Shown: one piece after another, positions 23,883 to 35,720 of the stretch
Layout of the letters: the number at the start of each line of letters is the position of its first letter
How positions within the stretch are numbered: the first letter of the stretch is position 1
NCBI GenBank assembly: GCA_902729315.2
Contig: LR746268.1
Location: 2,473,501-2,537,500, forward strand
From: Spirodela intermedia
Taxonomy: Eukaryota > Streptophyta > Magnoliopsida > Alismatales > Araceae
Direction of reading: 5' to 3'
DNA length: 64,000 nt
Translations under genes and position numbers: made by a program
The notes under the pieces: generated by a model
Told to the model about the DNA's origin: nothing
What the model saw: the letters and a program-made list of their open reading frames with translations, nothing else
The model's database searches: none

Positions 23883-26800
23883 ATGATACCTAGCATCATA
23901 TGGAATTGTCGAGGTATAGGTAACCTCGAAACCCAATTCTATATAGCTAGCCTTATCAAGCAGTATCGACTAGGTATAGTAGGCCTCATCGAGCCTATGA
24001 TATCATCATATCGTATCCAACCTTTACTTAGGCGATTAAGTATGGATCATTTTCACTCCAACCCCACGAATCATATTTGGCTCTTTTGGACTAGACCATA
24101 CTCTATGGAGTTGCTAGTTGAGGGATCCTAGCATATCACTATGACGGTTCGAGATCTCACCCAAGAGTTCACCTTCTCGGTCATCTATGCATCACATAGA
24201 TCCAAAGAAAGGGAAACTCTTTGGGCGGACCTAGTTCAGTACGTGAGGGACTACCCTACACTAGTTGAGTCTCCTTGGTACCTAGCAGGTGACTTAAACT
24301 GTGTTCGTAATATTAGTGAATGTCAAGGTGGGCGGATCCCTAGGGCCCGTAATATGGAGACGTTCAATGATTGTATTTTTTGATTAGCTCTTATTGAACC
24401 ACCTACATCAGGCGAGGCATGAACATAGAACAACAATCGAGGGGACGCTTTGATTTATGAGCATATCGATCGCTGTTTCATCAACAGCATCGCCATGATG
24501 CGACATCCCATATTAGTCACGATATTACCCCGTTATAGGTCAGATCACACCCCGATCCTCATAGTCCCTAAAAAGAATTTGAGTACCCACAGACCTCCCT
24601 TCAGATTTCAGATCATGTGGCTTCAACATGAAGACTTTCAGAGTTTCGTACGGAATCACTGGTATGGACATATCTCAGATTCTCCTATGGAGAACCTTAG
24701 CTATAGGTTAAGGAATCTCAAACTCCACCTTAAATGGTGGAACCGACATATCTATGGGAATGTCCATACCCAGGTTGATGCACTGCAAAAAGAGTTAGCA
24801 AAAGTTGAAAGACTACTGCAAGCTAGATATTCAGATGCTGCTTGGGAAAGGAGGAGTAGAGTGAGAGACCAACTTGATGAGGTTGTGCGACAACAGGAGT
24901 TATTCTATCTCCAAAAATCACGCATCCAGTGGTTACAAGAGGGTGATAGAAACACTCGTTTCTTTCATACATCGGTCGCTCACCGCTCACGTTCAGATTA
25001 TACCTCCCTTTTAGAGACATATGATCAGGACCTTTCCCGCATGCAGGAGGCAGGGGTTGAGTACTTTTGTACTCTCTTAACCTCTCAGCCGATCAAGATT
25101 TCTGATGATATGCTCACTTTGATCCCATCATTAGCCACTCACCATGAGAGCTCTCTCACGACGGCCATACCCACGGGAGAAGAGATCAAGGAAGTAGTTT
25201 TCTCTATGAGCAGACATTATGCACCCGGGCCCGATGGTTTCCCAGTTGATTTTTATGTTTCATGTTGGGATATCGTTGGCACTGATCTCATTAAGGCTAT
25301 CAAGGAAATCTTTCGTCATAAAGTCTTTACACGAAGTTGGAAGACCACCTTCTTTGCACTCATATCGAAGGTGACTACCCCAACTTCATTTAGAGACTTT
25401 CGACCTATTAGTTTATGTAATGTGTGTTATAAAGTTGTATCTAAGATCGTTATACGTAGATTGAGTAGTTTCTTTGATAGACTTATATCTCCAGAGCAAT
25501 GCAGATTTGTCAAGGGACGGTACATTCACGATAACATCATGTTAGTACATGAACTAGCACAGTCTCTTGGCCATGACTGTCGAGGCTCCAACATCATCAT
25601 CAAATTAGACATGGAGAAGGCCTTTGATAGGATAGAGTGGAGTTTCCTCATTAAGGTTCTTAGATGCTTTAGGTTCACCGACGACTTCATTGACTTAGTC
25701 GATGCATGTGTTAGGGAGAATCACTTCTCTTTATTGGTGAATGGTAGCTCTACACCATTCTTCACGGCCACGAGAGGTCTATGACAGGGCAATCCACTAT
25801 CACCCACCCTCTTCATCTTAGTCGAAGAAGTCCTCAGTCGATCCCTCACTCGAGTGATCAATCAAGGACTTATCCAACCATACTACTCGAAGAGGGGTTG
25901 TCTGATCATCTCACACTCCCTCTTTGCTGATGATGCGATACTCTTCCTCAATGGATGTGAGACATCCATTAGAGGGCTCATGAGTATTATCTCGAGGTAT
26001 GAGCGAGCTGCAGGTCAACTCGTAAATGCCTTGAAGAGTAGCTTCATGGTAGGCCCTTTTACCCCCATAGGGACCATACGACGCATCTAGGGCCTAACAG
26101 GGTTCTCTCGTGGACACTTACCTTTTGACTATCTAGGATGTCCTATCTTCCTCGGCCGTAGGCGCATACACTATTTTGACGCCCTAGTGGGCAAGTTGAG
26201 GAAGAAATTAGCGAGATGGAAGTTACAGCTTCTATCCCCTGGAGGACGGATTCAGTTGATACGCCATGTCCTCATGAGCATGCCATTACACCTTTTGGCA
26301 GTCCATGAGGTACCAGACACCGTCTTACAGACTATTAGACGGATATGCACGTCCTTCCTTTGGGATGGACAACTTGAGGGACCTCGTCGCCAACATCGAG
26401 TTTCTTGGGAGAAAACATGTCGACCTACGGATGAGGGTGGCCTAGGTATTCGGCGCCCTCAAGATGTACTCAACATGCTTCAAAAGAAACTCGTTTGGAG
26501 GATGAGGACCACACCATCGGTGCTAGGCTCTTTTGTGTCAACCAAATATGGTGAGTGGGCTTGACAGCCGGCTGACATCAAAGGAGTCAAACGATGGGCA
26601 GACTGACAGCGACATTGGTTAGAGATGGTGCCCCTTATTCGTTGGCGAGTAGGGCGAGGCGCGATCAGTGCCTGGTATGACACTTGGCTAGAGGACACAC
26701 CATTGGCCAGTTTTACCACTTTCACATCCTCTTGGCCTCGCTTGACGGTAGCCCAGCTTCTCCAAGGAGACACTCGTCTACTTATTAAGAGGCATGGACT

Positions 26801-28079
26801 ACCGTCGGACTTGTTACCAGCCATCACCATGATTGAGACGAGTTTTACTGAGGACCAACCCATCTAGACACTTACTGTAGATGGCAGTTTCTCTTGTAGC
26901 TCCTCTTGGGAGCACTTTAGAAACCGCTCCCCAAAGACATTTTGGGGAAATCTCATATGGCATCCGGCCATCACACCTCGTGTTTTGTTCTTCCTGTGGA
27001 AGTTCATGCACCGAGGACTACCCACCGACGATCGAGTGATTGTCATCGATCAAGAGGTGGAAAGAAGATGTCATTGTTGCTCTATCACGACAGACGAAAG
27101 TATGGAACATCTATTTTTGCATAGTGATATCACTGTCGAGTGTTGGCGTCAACTTCTAGTGAATTGGCTTCCAATGCTCTCGTACAGACCTACGAGACCA
27201 CCACTAGAGGTCTTTAGGAGAGTCATTGACTCACCGACGAGTGTCAAGCTTAGTCCCTTTATCCGTATCTCCATAGCATATATGTTATGGGAAATATGAA
27301 AGGGACGTAACTCATCTCGATTTGCAGGCCAAGTGATGCGTGTCACAGAGATTATAAGGCACGTAACACAATGGCTTCGAAGTACTCATTCCTTAGTGCC
27401 AAACAAAATGAAACGCTCACGTTCTATTTGTGAGGCTTTTGGGCTTTGGGGACTCCATATCATACCTACACAGACTTGGACTACTATTCGATCTGTTAGA
27501 TGGACACCACCGAGGGTTGGACAGTGGAAACTCAACGTCGATGGAGCATCTCAAGGCAACCCTGGACCATCTGGAGGAGGAGGTATTTTACGTGATAGTA
27601 TAGGATGCATTCTCTTTGCCTTTTCAAACTTTTATAATATACGAACTAATATTGAGGCAGAGGTTATGGCAATACGGGATGATTTGCTTCTTTGTGAGGA
27701 GCAAAATATTACTAATATTGTCTTAGAATATGATTCCAAAGTGTTAGTGGACATGTTACGTGCAGACTCTTGTCCTCATTGGAGGCTCAAGAATATCTAG
27801 GCAGATATCATGCGATGTCGAGGACGCATCACAACCATTATGCATCAGTTCCGAGAAGGGAATCAGACAGCCGACGCCCTTGTTACGCATGGAGTCAGAT
27901 CGCGTCGGAGGACAGTCTTCTCTTTTTGGCAAGACATGTCCCTCGCAGCCCGAGGTGCTCATAGACTTGAGTGACTCGGCATACCCTCTTTACGCATACA
28001 CCGCACTCCACTACTGGCCCCTCCACGGCAGTGGCGTATTGCTTGGAGGAGATCAAGGGTGGTTACTATTGGCCACTGA
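23883..28079 (+). pseudogene. LINE ORF2: endonuclease, reverse transcriptase, zf-RVT, RNase H
   Basis: One reading frame runs 4.2 kb with no frameshift and starts 3 nt after the ORF1 stop. Domains in order: an APE-type endonuclease (about 23890-24560; WNCRGIGN, LAGDLNCVRN, SDHTPIL), a linker with QWLQEGDRNTRFFH, the RT (about 25190-26000; APGPDGFP, FRPISLCNV, KLDMEKAFDR, FADDA at 25923), a zinc-finger-like zf-RVT region (about 26900-27200; HRGLPTDDR, C-H-C residues) and RNase H (about 27520-27960; NVDGASQGNPGPSGGGG, ADALV). Premature stops lie at 24129, 24381, 24420, 24426, 25782, 26088, 26562, 26604, 26865, 27297, 27798 and 27972, all TAG or TGA. The enzyme would make and insert LINE cDNA; this copy cannot. 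Confidence 0.93.
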
Positions 28080-29446
28080 AGACCACAATGGAGATACAAG
28101 TATATGTTTCCTTTGTTTCTGTTTTCAGGTCTATCACAAGTCACAACCATGACATCATCATGGTGCTCATCCCATACCACTGATGTGGAATGCATTTTAT
28201 CTATCAACACAAGACGGATAACAAGGCACATCGTAATCCACTCGGGTACACTACATCTAATCATTACTCTCTTCATAATCACCTCACATCTATTATCTAT
28301 CACCCTCAAGTAGTGAGGACATAGAACTATCAGCACATGTTGACATCTACCCACTTTTGAACTATAGGTCTATAGCACATCAGACCTGCCAAACTAGTTG
28401 TGAATCGCCAACCTAGCACCTCTCTCAAGATCTCATTAGTACCATCAGTCAGCTTGAACCCATGAGAAAGAAAGGATCTATATCCATAGGATTGACCCTC
28501 TCTCTTCTCTCTCTCTCTCTCGATTCTCTATTTCTTTCTCCCTCCCTTTCTCTCTTTTTAAAAGAAAAAAAAAGAAAAAAAAGAAAAAAAAAAGAGAGAC
28601 AGCCTCCTTCTTTTCTCGGAATCACTAGCCCATCATAGACAATTAGTGGAGGGTGAGGGAAAGGGCCCTCAAAAAAATAAAGTAAAATAAAATAAAATAA
28701 CGAGCAACCTATTTTCCTTCCCCCAATCACTAGACTCCAAAGGGAATTACCCTTGTACACCAAATAATGGGCATTAGTGGAGGGTAAAAGAAGAGGCCCT
28801 CAAAAAAAAAAAAACAAAAAAAAAAAAAAAGAGAGAAAGAAGAGAGAGAGAATAAGAGAAAAGAAAAGAGTTAGAAAAAGAGACCAAGTCATTCCTCGTG
28901 GGGTGAAAGGTTCCTTACCTACTTAGAGGAAGTACGGCAACTGATGGTACTAACAAGATCTTGGCCAGAGGGATTAGACATGTGCAACACTAGGAAGACA
29001 AATTCATATTTGGGCTTATTGTCATACTCTAGCATAGTTCTATACTCCTCACTATCTTAACAATTCTTTTCTCACCACTTTATATCATTTTATTTCTTTC
29101 TTAGAACCACTTATTGCAGCAAATTCTTGTCTTGCAGGAACACCTCATGGTGCACAACATGGAGGTTTACACATCCTACTATTGTCAACCAGATATTCCA
29201 ACTTCATGAACTCAAAGGCTCTTTCAGCCCAAATGCAGATCAACCGATTTCTTTAAATATGATGAGCGAATTGGAGTCTATCTCTAGTATTATCACATCC
29301 CCTCTAAAAAAAGAGGTCTTTCACCCTCCATGTCATCCTCGCCCCTTGTGCAAATGAGATCCCACTTATGTAACCTCAGAATGAGGTCAAACTTTTATCA
29401 CTCAATCAAATTTCTTCATTAAAAAAAAAAAAAAAAAAAAAAAAAA
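28080..29446 (+). other. LINE 3' UTR and poly(A) tail
   Basis: Non-coding. It contains a CT-rich microsatellite (about 28497-28530), A-rich tracts (28559-28595 and 28801-28870) and a partial direct repeat of about 131-bp period (ATTAGTGGAGGG at 28642 and 28773). The 26-A tail is 29421-29446. The short ORF at 29127-29357 has no family similarity. Confidence 0.75.
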
Positions 29447-29459
29447 CCTATAGGGTGAC
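29445..29459 (+). repeat. LINE target-site duplication, right copy
   Basis: The same 15 bases as 17363-17377, following the A-tract 29421-29446. Its first two A are shared with the tail. Confidence 0.95.
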
Positions 29460-32092
29460 ATTCCTAAGGGAACAATAAGCTGCCTTTATTGGCCCAAAGT
29501 GCATCTTCTAATTTTTGAGAGTAATCTTTCATATCAACTTTAATGATTTTTTGAAGTATCCTCTTGATTTCTCTATTGGATACCTCTACTTGATGATTGG
29601 ATTGTGAATAATAAGGGGTAGAGATATTATGGGTGATTTCATTATTCCTCAATAGTGTCTTGAATTGAGAATTTATGAAATAAGTATCATTGTCACTAAT
29701 AATGGTCCTAGGGCACTCAAATCTAGAGAAAATATTACTTTTCAAGAACTTCAAGACAACCTTATAATCAGAAGTCTTAGTAGGTATTGCTTCAATCCAC
29801 TTGGAAACATAATTGACAACCATTAAGATATACTCATATCTAAAATAAGGAGAAAAATGACTCATGAAGTCTATCTCCCAAACATCAAGCCCTAAATAAG
29901 GTTCCTTCTTCTAATGGCACATGTGAATAATTGTTTCCTTGTTCTTCCTCTACAACACATCTTCTCAAAATCTTATCAAGCCCTAAATTAAAAAATAAGG
30001 TTCATCCCATAAGAAATATTTAATTTTAGCAAAGAAAAGATTTTTCTCATGAGTAGACTATCCTTTAAGTACTTGACTTGTTACCAAGTAATTGATGATG
30101 TGTGCATACCAAGGAGGATTATATGTACAACTAATATTTAAAATAATCTCATAAGGAAAAGGGTCATTTAACTCCTTATTATCATTTTCATTAATCTTAG
30201 AAAGATGATCAACAACTACATTATCAAATCCTCATTTATCCTTAATCTCAAGATCAAACTCTTGTAATAGCAAAATCTATCTAATAAGTCTAGGCTTGGA
30301 ATCTTTCTTTCTTAAAAGGTATTTCAAAGATGCATTATTAGTGTAAATAATGATTTTAGGTCCAAGCAAATAAATTTTAAACTTCTCTAAAGTAAAGACT
30401 ATAGCCAATAACTCTTTTTCAGTGATAGTATAGTTAAATTGAGCCTCATCTAATATCTTACTTGTATAATATATGACAACTAGATTTCCTTCAATTCTCT
30501 ACCCTAAAACAACACCTATAGCGTAATTAGAAGAATCACACATAATTTCAAAAGCTTCCCCCAAGTAAGAGATCTCAAAATTAGTGTTCTATCAATGTAT
30601 TTTTAAGGTGTTGAAGGCTTCTAAACACTCATGAGAAAAAATACATTCGTTGTCCTTGGCTAAGAGAGAAGTCAATTGCCTAGAAATCTTAGAAAAGTCT
30701 TTAATAAATCTTTTATAAAATCCATCATGTCTAAAAAATGACCCAAGTCCTTTTAGGGTAGTAGGATGAGGTAAATCTTGAATTATACATACCTTTGCTT
30801 TATTTACCTCAATTCCTCTTTCACTTATTACATACTTATGAATAATTCATTCTTTGTCTATGAAGTGACTCTTTTCCCAACTTAGAACAAGTTTGAACTC
30901 CACACATCTAGTCAAGACTTGCTTGAGATGTCCTAAACACTCGTCAAAAGAAGATCCAAAAATAAAAAAGTCAACCATAAAAACTTCAACAAAATCACCT
31001 ATCGTATCATAAAATAAATAGATCATGCATGTTTAGAAAGTGGATGGAGTATTGTATAATCCAAAAGGCATCCTTGTAAATGTAAGTGTACCAAAAGGAC
31101 AAGAAACCAAGTGAAAGTACTATTCTCTTAGTCATTATGGTGAATTACCAATTGATTATACCTTGAATATCCATCAGGAAAACAAAAGCATGTTTTTCCA
31201 ATCAACTTTTTAAGAATTTGATCAATAAAAGGTAAAGAAAAATGATCTTTTCTACTAGCTAAATTTGACTTTCTATAATCAATGTATACCTGCCACTCAA
31301 TAGGCAATCTAGTTTTTATTTCTTCACCATGCTCATTAGTTGATATAGTTAGGCCTGATTTTTTGGCACAACTTGAATGGGACCAACTCATTGGCTATTT
31401 TATATAGGATAAATAAAATTAGACTCTAATAATTTAATAATTTCATTTTTAACTACTTCCACCATATTTGGATTTAGCCACCTTTGACACTCACAAGTAG
31501 GTTTAGTGTTTCTATTTAAAAAAAAATCATGCATGCATATATATCAAGACTAATACCTTTTAAATCAGTCATATGCCATCCTCATTCTTTTAAAATATAA
31601 ATCAATTTTGATTCTTTATCAAAAGTTAACTGAGATGCAATAATGACGAGCATAGTATCATTAGGTTCTAAAAGTCTATATTTGAAGTTATCAAAAAGAT
31701 GTTTAAGGTCTAAATCATTGTGAGCATTCAAATGTAAAACAATAGGTTCATGTGAAGGATTTTCAAATATTTCTTGCAAATCAGAAGATGAATTTTCAGA
31801 AAAAGTATCAAACATACACATCTTATCAATGGTTGAGTCAACTACATCATACTCTTCTTCTTCATCTTCTTCTTTAGCAAACTTAGCTACCTTAAATATA
31901 TTCAATGGCACCACTATAAATATCTAATATTCTAATGGCACAATTTATATTAGCATGAGTTGTAGCCAAAAATGGGCGTCCTAAAATAATAGTTGATTCT
32001 TTAAGATTTTCAAGTGACGTCAAGTATAGAACTAAAAAATTAACTAGAAAATAACATCGTTCAATATTGACTATAACATCCTCAATTAACCA
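29460..32092 (-). pseudogene. Gypsy pol remnant: protease end, RT, RNase H region, integrase core
   Basis: Read from 32092 downward: a protease end (ESTIILGRPFLATTHANINC, about 32010-31950), an acidic linker (EEDEEEEYDVVD, 31870), RT N-terminal part (31390-31128; KKSGLT, IDYRKSNLASRKDH, SRYNQ), degraded RT/RNase H (31130-30000) and an integrase core (29865-29464; NYVSKWIEA, SDNDTYF, PYYSQSNHQVE, LEDALWA). Stops and frameshifts are frequent. It ends at the LINE duplication and resumes at 17377. Confidence 0.85.
31510..32092 (-). repeat. Left arm of a head-to-head inverted duplication (gypsy protease-RT linker)
   Basis: Reverse complement matches 33187-33772, for example GGTTAATTGAGGATG against GGTTAACTGAGGATG, followed by the same GRPFLAT region and EEDEEEEYDVVD linker. 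The arms are about 580 bp and diverged; the 1.1-kb spacer (32093-33186) is plus-strand gag-protease. Confidence 0.75.
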
Positions 32093-33772
32093 TTTAAAGT
32101 CATCTCCTTTTCAAAATCAGATGTCTTCTCAAAATGCTTTATATTCTCAAAACCGTTTTCCACAGCTTATGCACAATAGAGTGCCTTCAGGAGTTCTATC
32201 TCATGTTCCTAATGGTCATTTAGAGAATACTGTTAATTCTTTGAAGGATCAACTGCATCAGCAACAGCAAGCTATGGCACAATTAATAATGCAAAATCAA
32301 CAAATTTTTTAAATGTTTCAGAGGTCAAACAATCAAGAGAATCAACCAAATGAGCTAAACCCTAGAAGGCACCCTACTCAAGCCATAACTAATCCTAAGA
32401 ATTACCCTCCTGGTTTTGCTTCTTCTATCCCTAATGCCTCCATGATTAGTGGTCAAGGCCCTGGTAGCCAAGGATCCCAAATAGAATAGATTAAGGAGGT
32501 GATGAGACTTAGGAATGATAAGTTGATACCCAAAGCCATTAGGATGCCTTCTAGTGATCCAAGCTTACCTAAATTAGGGAATGATGTGCAAGAGAAGGAA
32601 AATATTATTTCTCACCACGAAACTGAAATTAGGGATAGAGAGAATGAGGAGGAAAGGAAGAAAGGAAAATCCATCTTGAAGGAGCTTAACGAGAATGGAT
32701 AAAAAAAGAATAAAAAAGGGATAGAGCTATTCAAAGAGACCCAAGCTTATAATTCATCTATTACTTTTCCTTCATCTCTTTTTCCTCACTTGAAAGATAA
32801 AAAGAAGCATATTGATGAGTATGAATTACAATAATTATTTTCTAAAGTTCAAATTGAAATCCCTTTGGTTGATGCTATTTGACATGTTCCATCTTATGTT
32901 AAAATTTTGAAATATCTTTGTACTCTAAAGAGATAAATCAAGAAATTTAATCTTTTAGCTAAGATTAGCACCATCTTTTTCAATGAAATGCCTAAGAAAA
33001 GAAAGGATCTAACGAGCCCACTTGTCTCTTGCTACCTAAAAGGTATGACTTCAAATAAGGCTTTATTAGACTTGGGTGCTAGTGTAAATTTCCTTCCAAC
33101 TTATCTTTTTGAACATTTTGATTTAGGAGAATTAAAACCCACTAGTATTATTATCTCTTTAAGGGACAGATATATTATATATCCTAAAGGGTTAACTGAG
33201 GATGTTTTATAGTCAATATTGAAGGATGATATTTTCCAATTGCTTTTTTAGTTCTATACTTGACATCACTCTAAAATCTTATAGAATCAATTGTTATTTT
33301 GGGACGCCCATTTTTGGCTACAGCTCATGCTAATATAAATTGTGCTATTGGAATATTAGATATGTATTGTGGTGGTCATCATATTTCATTGAATATTTTA
33401 AGGTAGCTAAGTTTGCTGAGGAAGAAGATGAAGAAGAAGAGTATGATGTAGTTGACTCAATCGTTGATAAAGTATGTATGTTTGATACTTTTTCTGAAAA
33501 TTCATTTTCTGATTTGCTAGAAATATTTGAAAAGCTTTCACATGAATCTATTTTTTAACCTTTAAATGCTCACAATGATTTAGACCTTAAACCTCTCCTG
33601 AATAACTTGAATATAGATTTTTAGGACCTAATGATACTGTGCCTATCATTATTACATCTCATTTAACTTTTGATGAAGAATCCAAATTAATTTATGTTTT
33701 AAAATAATATAAAGATGCATTAGGATGACATATGAGTGATTTAAAAGGTATTAATCTTGATGTATGTATACA
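32093..33772 (+). pseudogene. Gypsy gag-protease remnant, opposite strand to its neighbour
   Basis: Plus-strand pieces: a Gln-rich gag end (32067-32312; QQQQAMAQLIMQNQQ), a Lys/Glu-rich part (32499-32702), protease (32988-33212) with the aspartic motif LLDLGASVNFLP, then an acidic linker (33400-33560; FAEEEDEEEEYDVVD) nearly the same as the linker of the minus-strand copy. Stops separate the pieces. It is a Tat/Athila-type element of the same family as the pol remnant next to it. Confidence 0.8.
33187..33772 (+). repeat. Right arm of the head-to-head inverted duplication
   Basis: Plus-strand counterpart of 32092-31510. It is cut at 33772 by a solo LTR and continues at 34904 with the RT start. 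Confidence 0.75.
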
Positions 33773-34903
33773 TGATAATAACAAATTAGTGGTTGCATCT
33801 ATGTATTAATATCTTATATATAGATGTTAATTAATAAGTAGAGAATGTAGTTATATGTGTTACCAACTCATTATGACATTCATAATATTTTATCATCTAA
33901 GTTCTAATACATATTATGTTACATATTTTATTTATATTATGAGACTACCACCACTTGACTTTTATGAAGTCAAGTGGTGATTCTCTCACATTTTTTGATA
34001 ATTATTTGAATACAAAGACTTAGGTGAACTCTTATTATGAGTTGGAAGTAATAAAAGAAGCGCAAGTCTTCAGCCCAATGAAAAACTCAGGTCTTATGGA
34101 GAGGACCGACCTAATATGTTTATGGGCTCTAGAGAGGGCATCATCTTGGTCTAGCCCATTTGGACTTAAAAAGACTATCAAGAGATAAGATTTAGGCTGT
34201 TCATCTTAAGATGCCTTAAGATGATATAAAAAAAAACCAGAGTGTCACCCTCATAGAATGATTTGGACCATCCACCAAGAGAGTTGGTTATTGATCATAA
34301 CCATCTATTAGAGGAGCCTAACTCTCGAGAAGATTAAGTCATCTCACCCCCCTCTTGGAGAATGTTTTTTGGCTCTCTCTCTAGTAGTGGCTAGTCAAAG
34401 AAAACATGAGGGAAATCAAGGCCTAGTCAATGGCATTCTCATGCCCAAGATCATCGTGGAGAAGAAATTACTTAGAGTGTATCAAGATCATCACGGATCA
34501 AGCATCACTCGGCCTAAGACTGACACACAATGAGGTTTGTGCAAGATTTATATTTGAGATGTTCTTGTAATCCTCTCCATTGATAGATTAACTTTTAATT
34601 CAAACTAGTTTTATCATTTATTTCATCATTTTATTGTATTAGATCTATTCTCTTTCTTATGTCACATTTTTCATCACTCTTGTTTTCACCCTTTCACATT
34701 TAATTCTACCCTTTGCAATCTCAGTGTATATATATATATCTATATAAGAAATAAAATAAGTAGAATTCGTACTCTCATTACCAACGCTCCTTGAGGATTG
34801 ACTATTGTTTATCTTAAATAGAAAAGTGAGATTTTATAAATATTAATTACCTAAACTTGGTTATATCACGACAACATATTTAACCTTCAAATTCAGTTCG
34901 TCA
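33773..34903 (+). repeat. Solo LTR of another gypsy family, 1131 bp
   Basis: It starts TGATAATAACAAATTAG and ends CAGTTCGTCA. The flanks ATACA (33768-33772) and ATGCA (34904-34908) are a one-mismatch 5-bp duplication. The pol sequence left and right joins in order when it is removed, judged against the minus-strand copy. It has a TATATATATATA tract (about 34727) and, near the end, CTCCTTGAGGATTGAC. The ends were inferred from the interruption. Confidence 0.65.
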
Positions 34904-35060
34904 ATGCACAAATTATTTTTGGACAAAAAAACTAAATCTACTTATGAGTGTCAAAGATGGCTAAATCTAAATATGATGGAAGTAGTTAAAAATAAAATTA
35001 TTAAATGGTTAGAGGCCAAAAACTCATATCACCTTAGAGCCAAGTAAGGTTTTCGTAAAT
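34904..35060 (+). pseudogene. Start of gypsy RT, continuation of the plus-strand remnant
   Basis: It matches the minus-strand copy (about 31530-31430), for example GAGTGTCAAAGATGGCTAAA and GGAAGTAGTTAAAAAT. It breaks off near 35060. Confidence 0.6.
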
Positions 35061-35099
35061 ATATGTCCCTACCACTACTCTTATTTCCAAAAATGAAAT

Positions 35100-35720
35100 T
35101 GGGAAACTTTTACATGAGATGTGAAAATCAAGTACCATTTAAACTTTGTCAAGTCCATATGTCAATCTGGTCCTTTTGGTAAGAAAAAAAGGCAATAGCT
35201 AAAATTTTATTTGGATTACATAGGTCTCAATAATATCATAACGCTAAGCAAATTCTCAATTCCCATTGTTGAAGAATTAATTACACAGTATATTGTCCAA
35301 ACTTGATACAAAATCAGGTTAGTATCAAATTCATATACAAAAGTAAGGGATACCTAAGATTGAATTCAAAACCCACAACACTTATTATGATTTTTTGTCA
35401 GTTTTTATTTGGACTAAAAAATAATGTGATCATTTTTCAAGTTTGAATAAATTGAATTTTTTAGTCAACTATTTAGAAATGTTTTATTAATGTTCTTTGA
35501 TGTCATTTTGGTCTATAACTTGGATACATAAACACATAATAAACACTTGGCTCAGGGTTTTTACTTTAAGAAGACCAGTTTCATATAAACATAAAAAAAT
35601 ATATTTTTATGAACACATAGATCTAGTGTTTTGGGTATTGGGTGTCAAGTGATGGTTTGAAAGTTGATGATAAAAAATCGAAGGGATGATAAACTAGTTG
35701 AACTCTACTAATTCTAAAGA
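35100..35720 (+). pseudogene. Degraded chromovirus-type RT fragment
   Basis: With stops and shifts, the plus strand shows in order GLNNI-TLSKFSIPIVEEL, SKLDTKSG-YQI, FKTHNTYYDFL, a worn FFDDI-like region and a GYWVSSDGLKVDD stretch: the order of a Ty3/gypsy RT. It differs from the Tat/Athila RT beside it, so it is probably a separate insertion. Boundaries are approximate. Confidence 0.6.

Larger units (their letters stand above)
17378..29446 (+). mobile_element. L1-type LINE, near full length, with poly(A) tail
   Basis: The element is flanked by identical 15-bp duplications AACCTATAGGGTGAC (17363-17377 and 29445-29459), the last two bases of the tail being shared with the duplication. It has a 5' UTR (17378-17638), ORF1 (17639-23879), ORF2 (23883-28079), a 1.3-kb 3' UTR and a tail of 26 A. 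Without the nested LTRs it is about 8.7 kb. The coding frames are largely continuous but closed by in-frame stops, so it is inactive. Plant L1 elements copy themselves by target-primed reverse transcription; the tail and the long duplication fit this. Confidence 0.93.
11575..32092 (-). mobile_element. Tat/Athila-type Ty3/gypsy element (outer layer of the left nest), broken
   Basis: On the minus strand the order is protease end, RT, RNase H region and integrase (32092-29460), the integrase C-terminal part (17377 to about 17001) after removal of the LINE, a non-coding 3' spacer, a polypurine tract (13310-13291) and a 3' LTR (13290-11575). The two integrase parts join at the GMSPYR box, where the LINE target duplication lies. 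Assignment rests on the RT segment (CIDYRK, FPFIDQ-like, DGYSRYNQ), the DLGAS-type protease of the paired copy, and the spacer motif CTAAGGGACTAGCAA before the polypurine tract. Many stops and frameshifts make it inactive. Unity of these parts as one original element is inferred. Confidence 0.65.

Noticed and set aside
28497-28870. CT-rich and A-rich tracts considered as a separate insertion or second poly(A) tail.
   Set aside because: They lie within the LINE 3' UTR; the true tail with target duplication is at 29421-29459.
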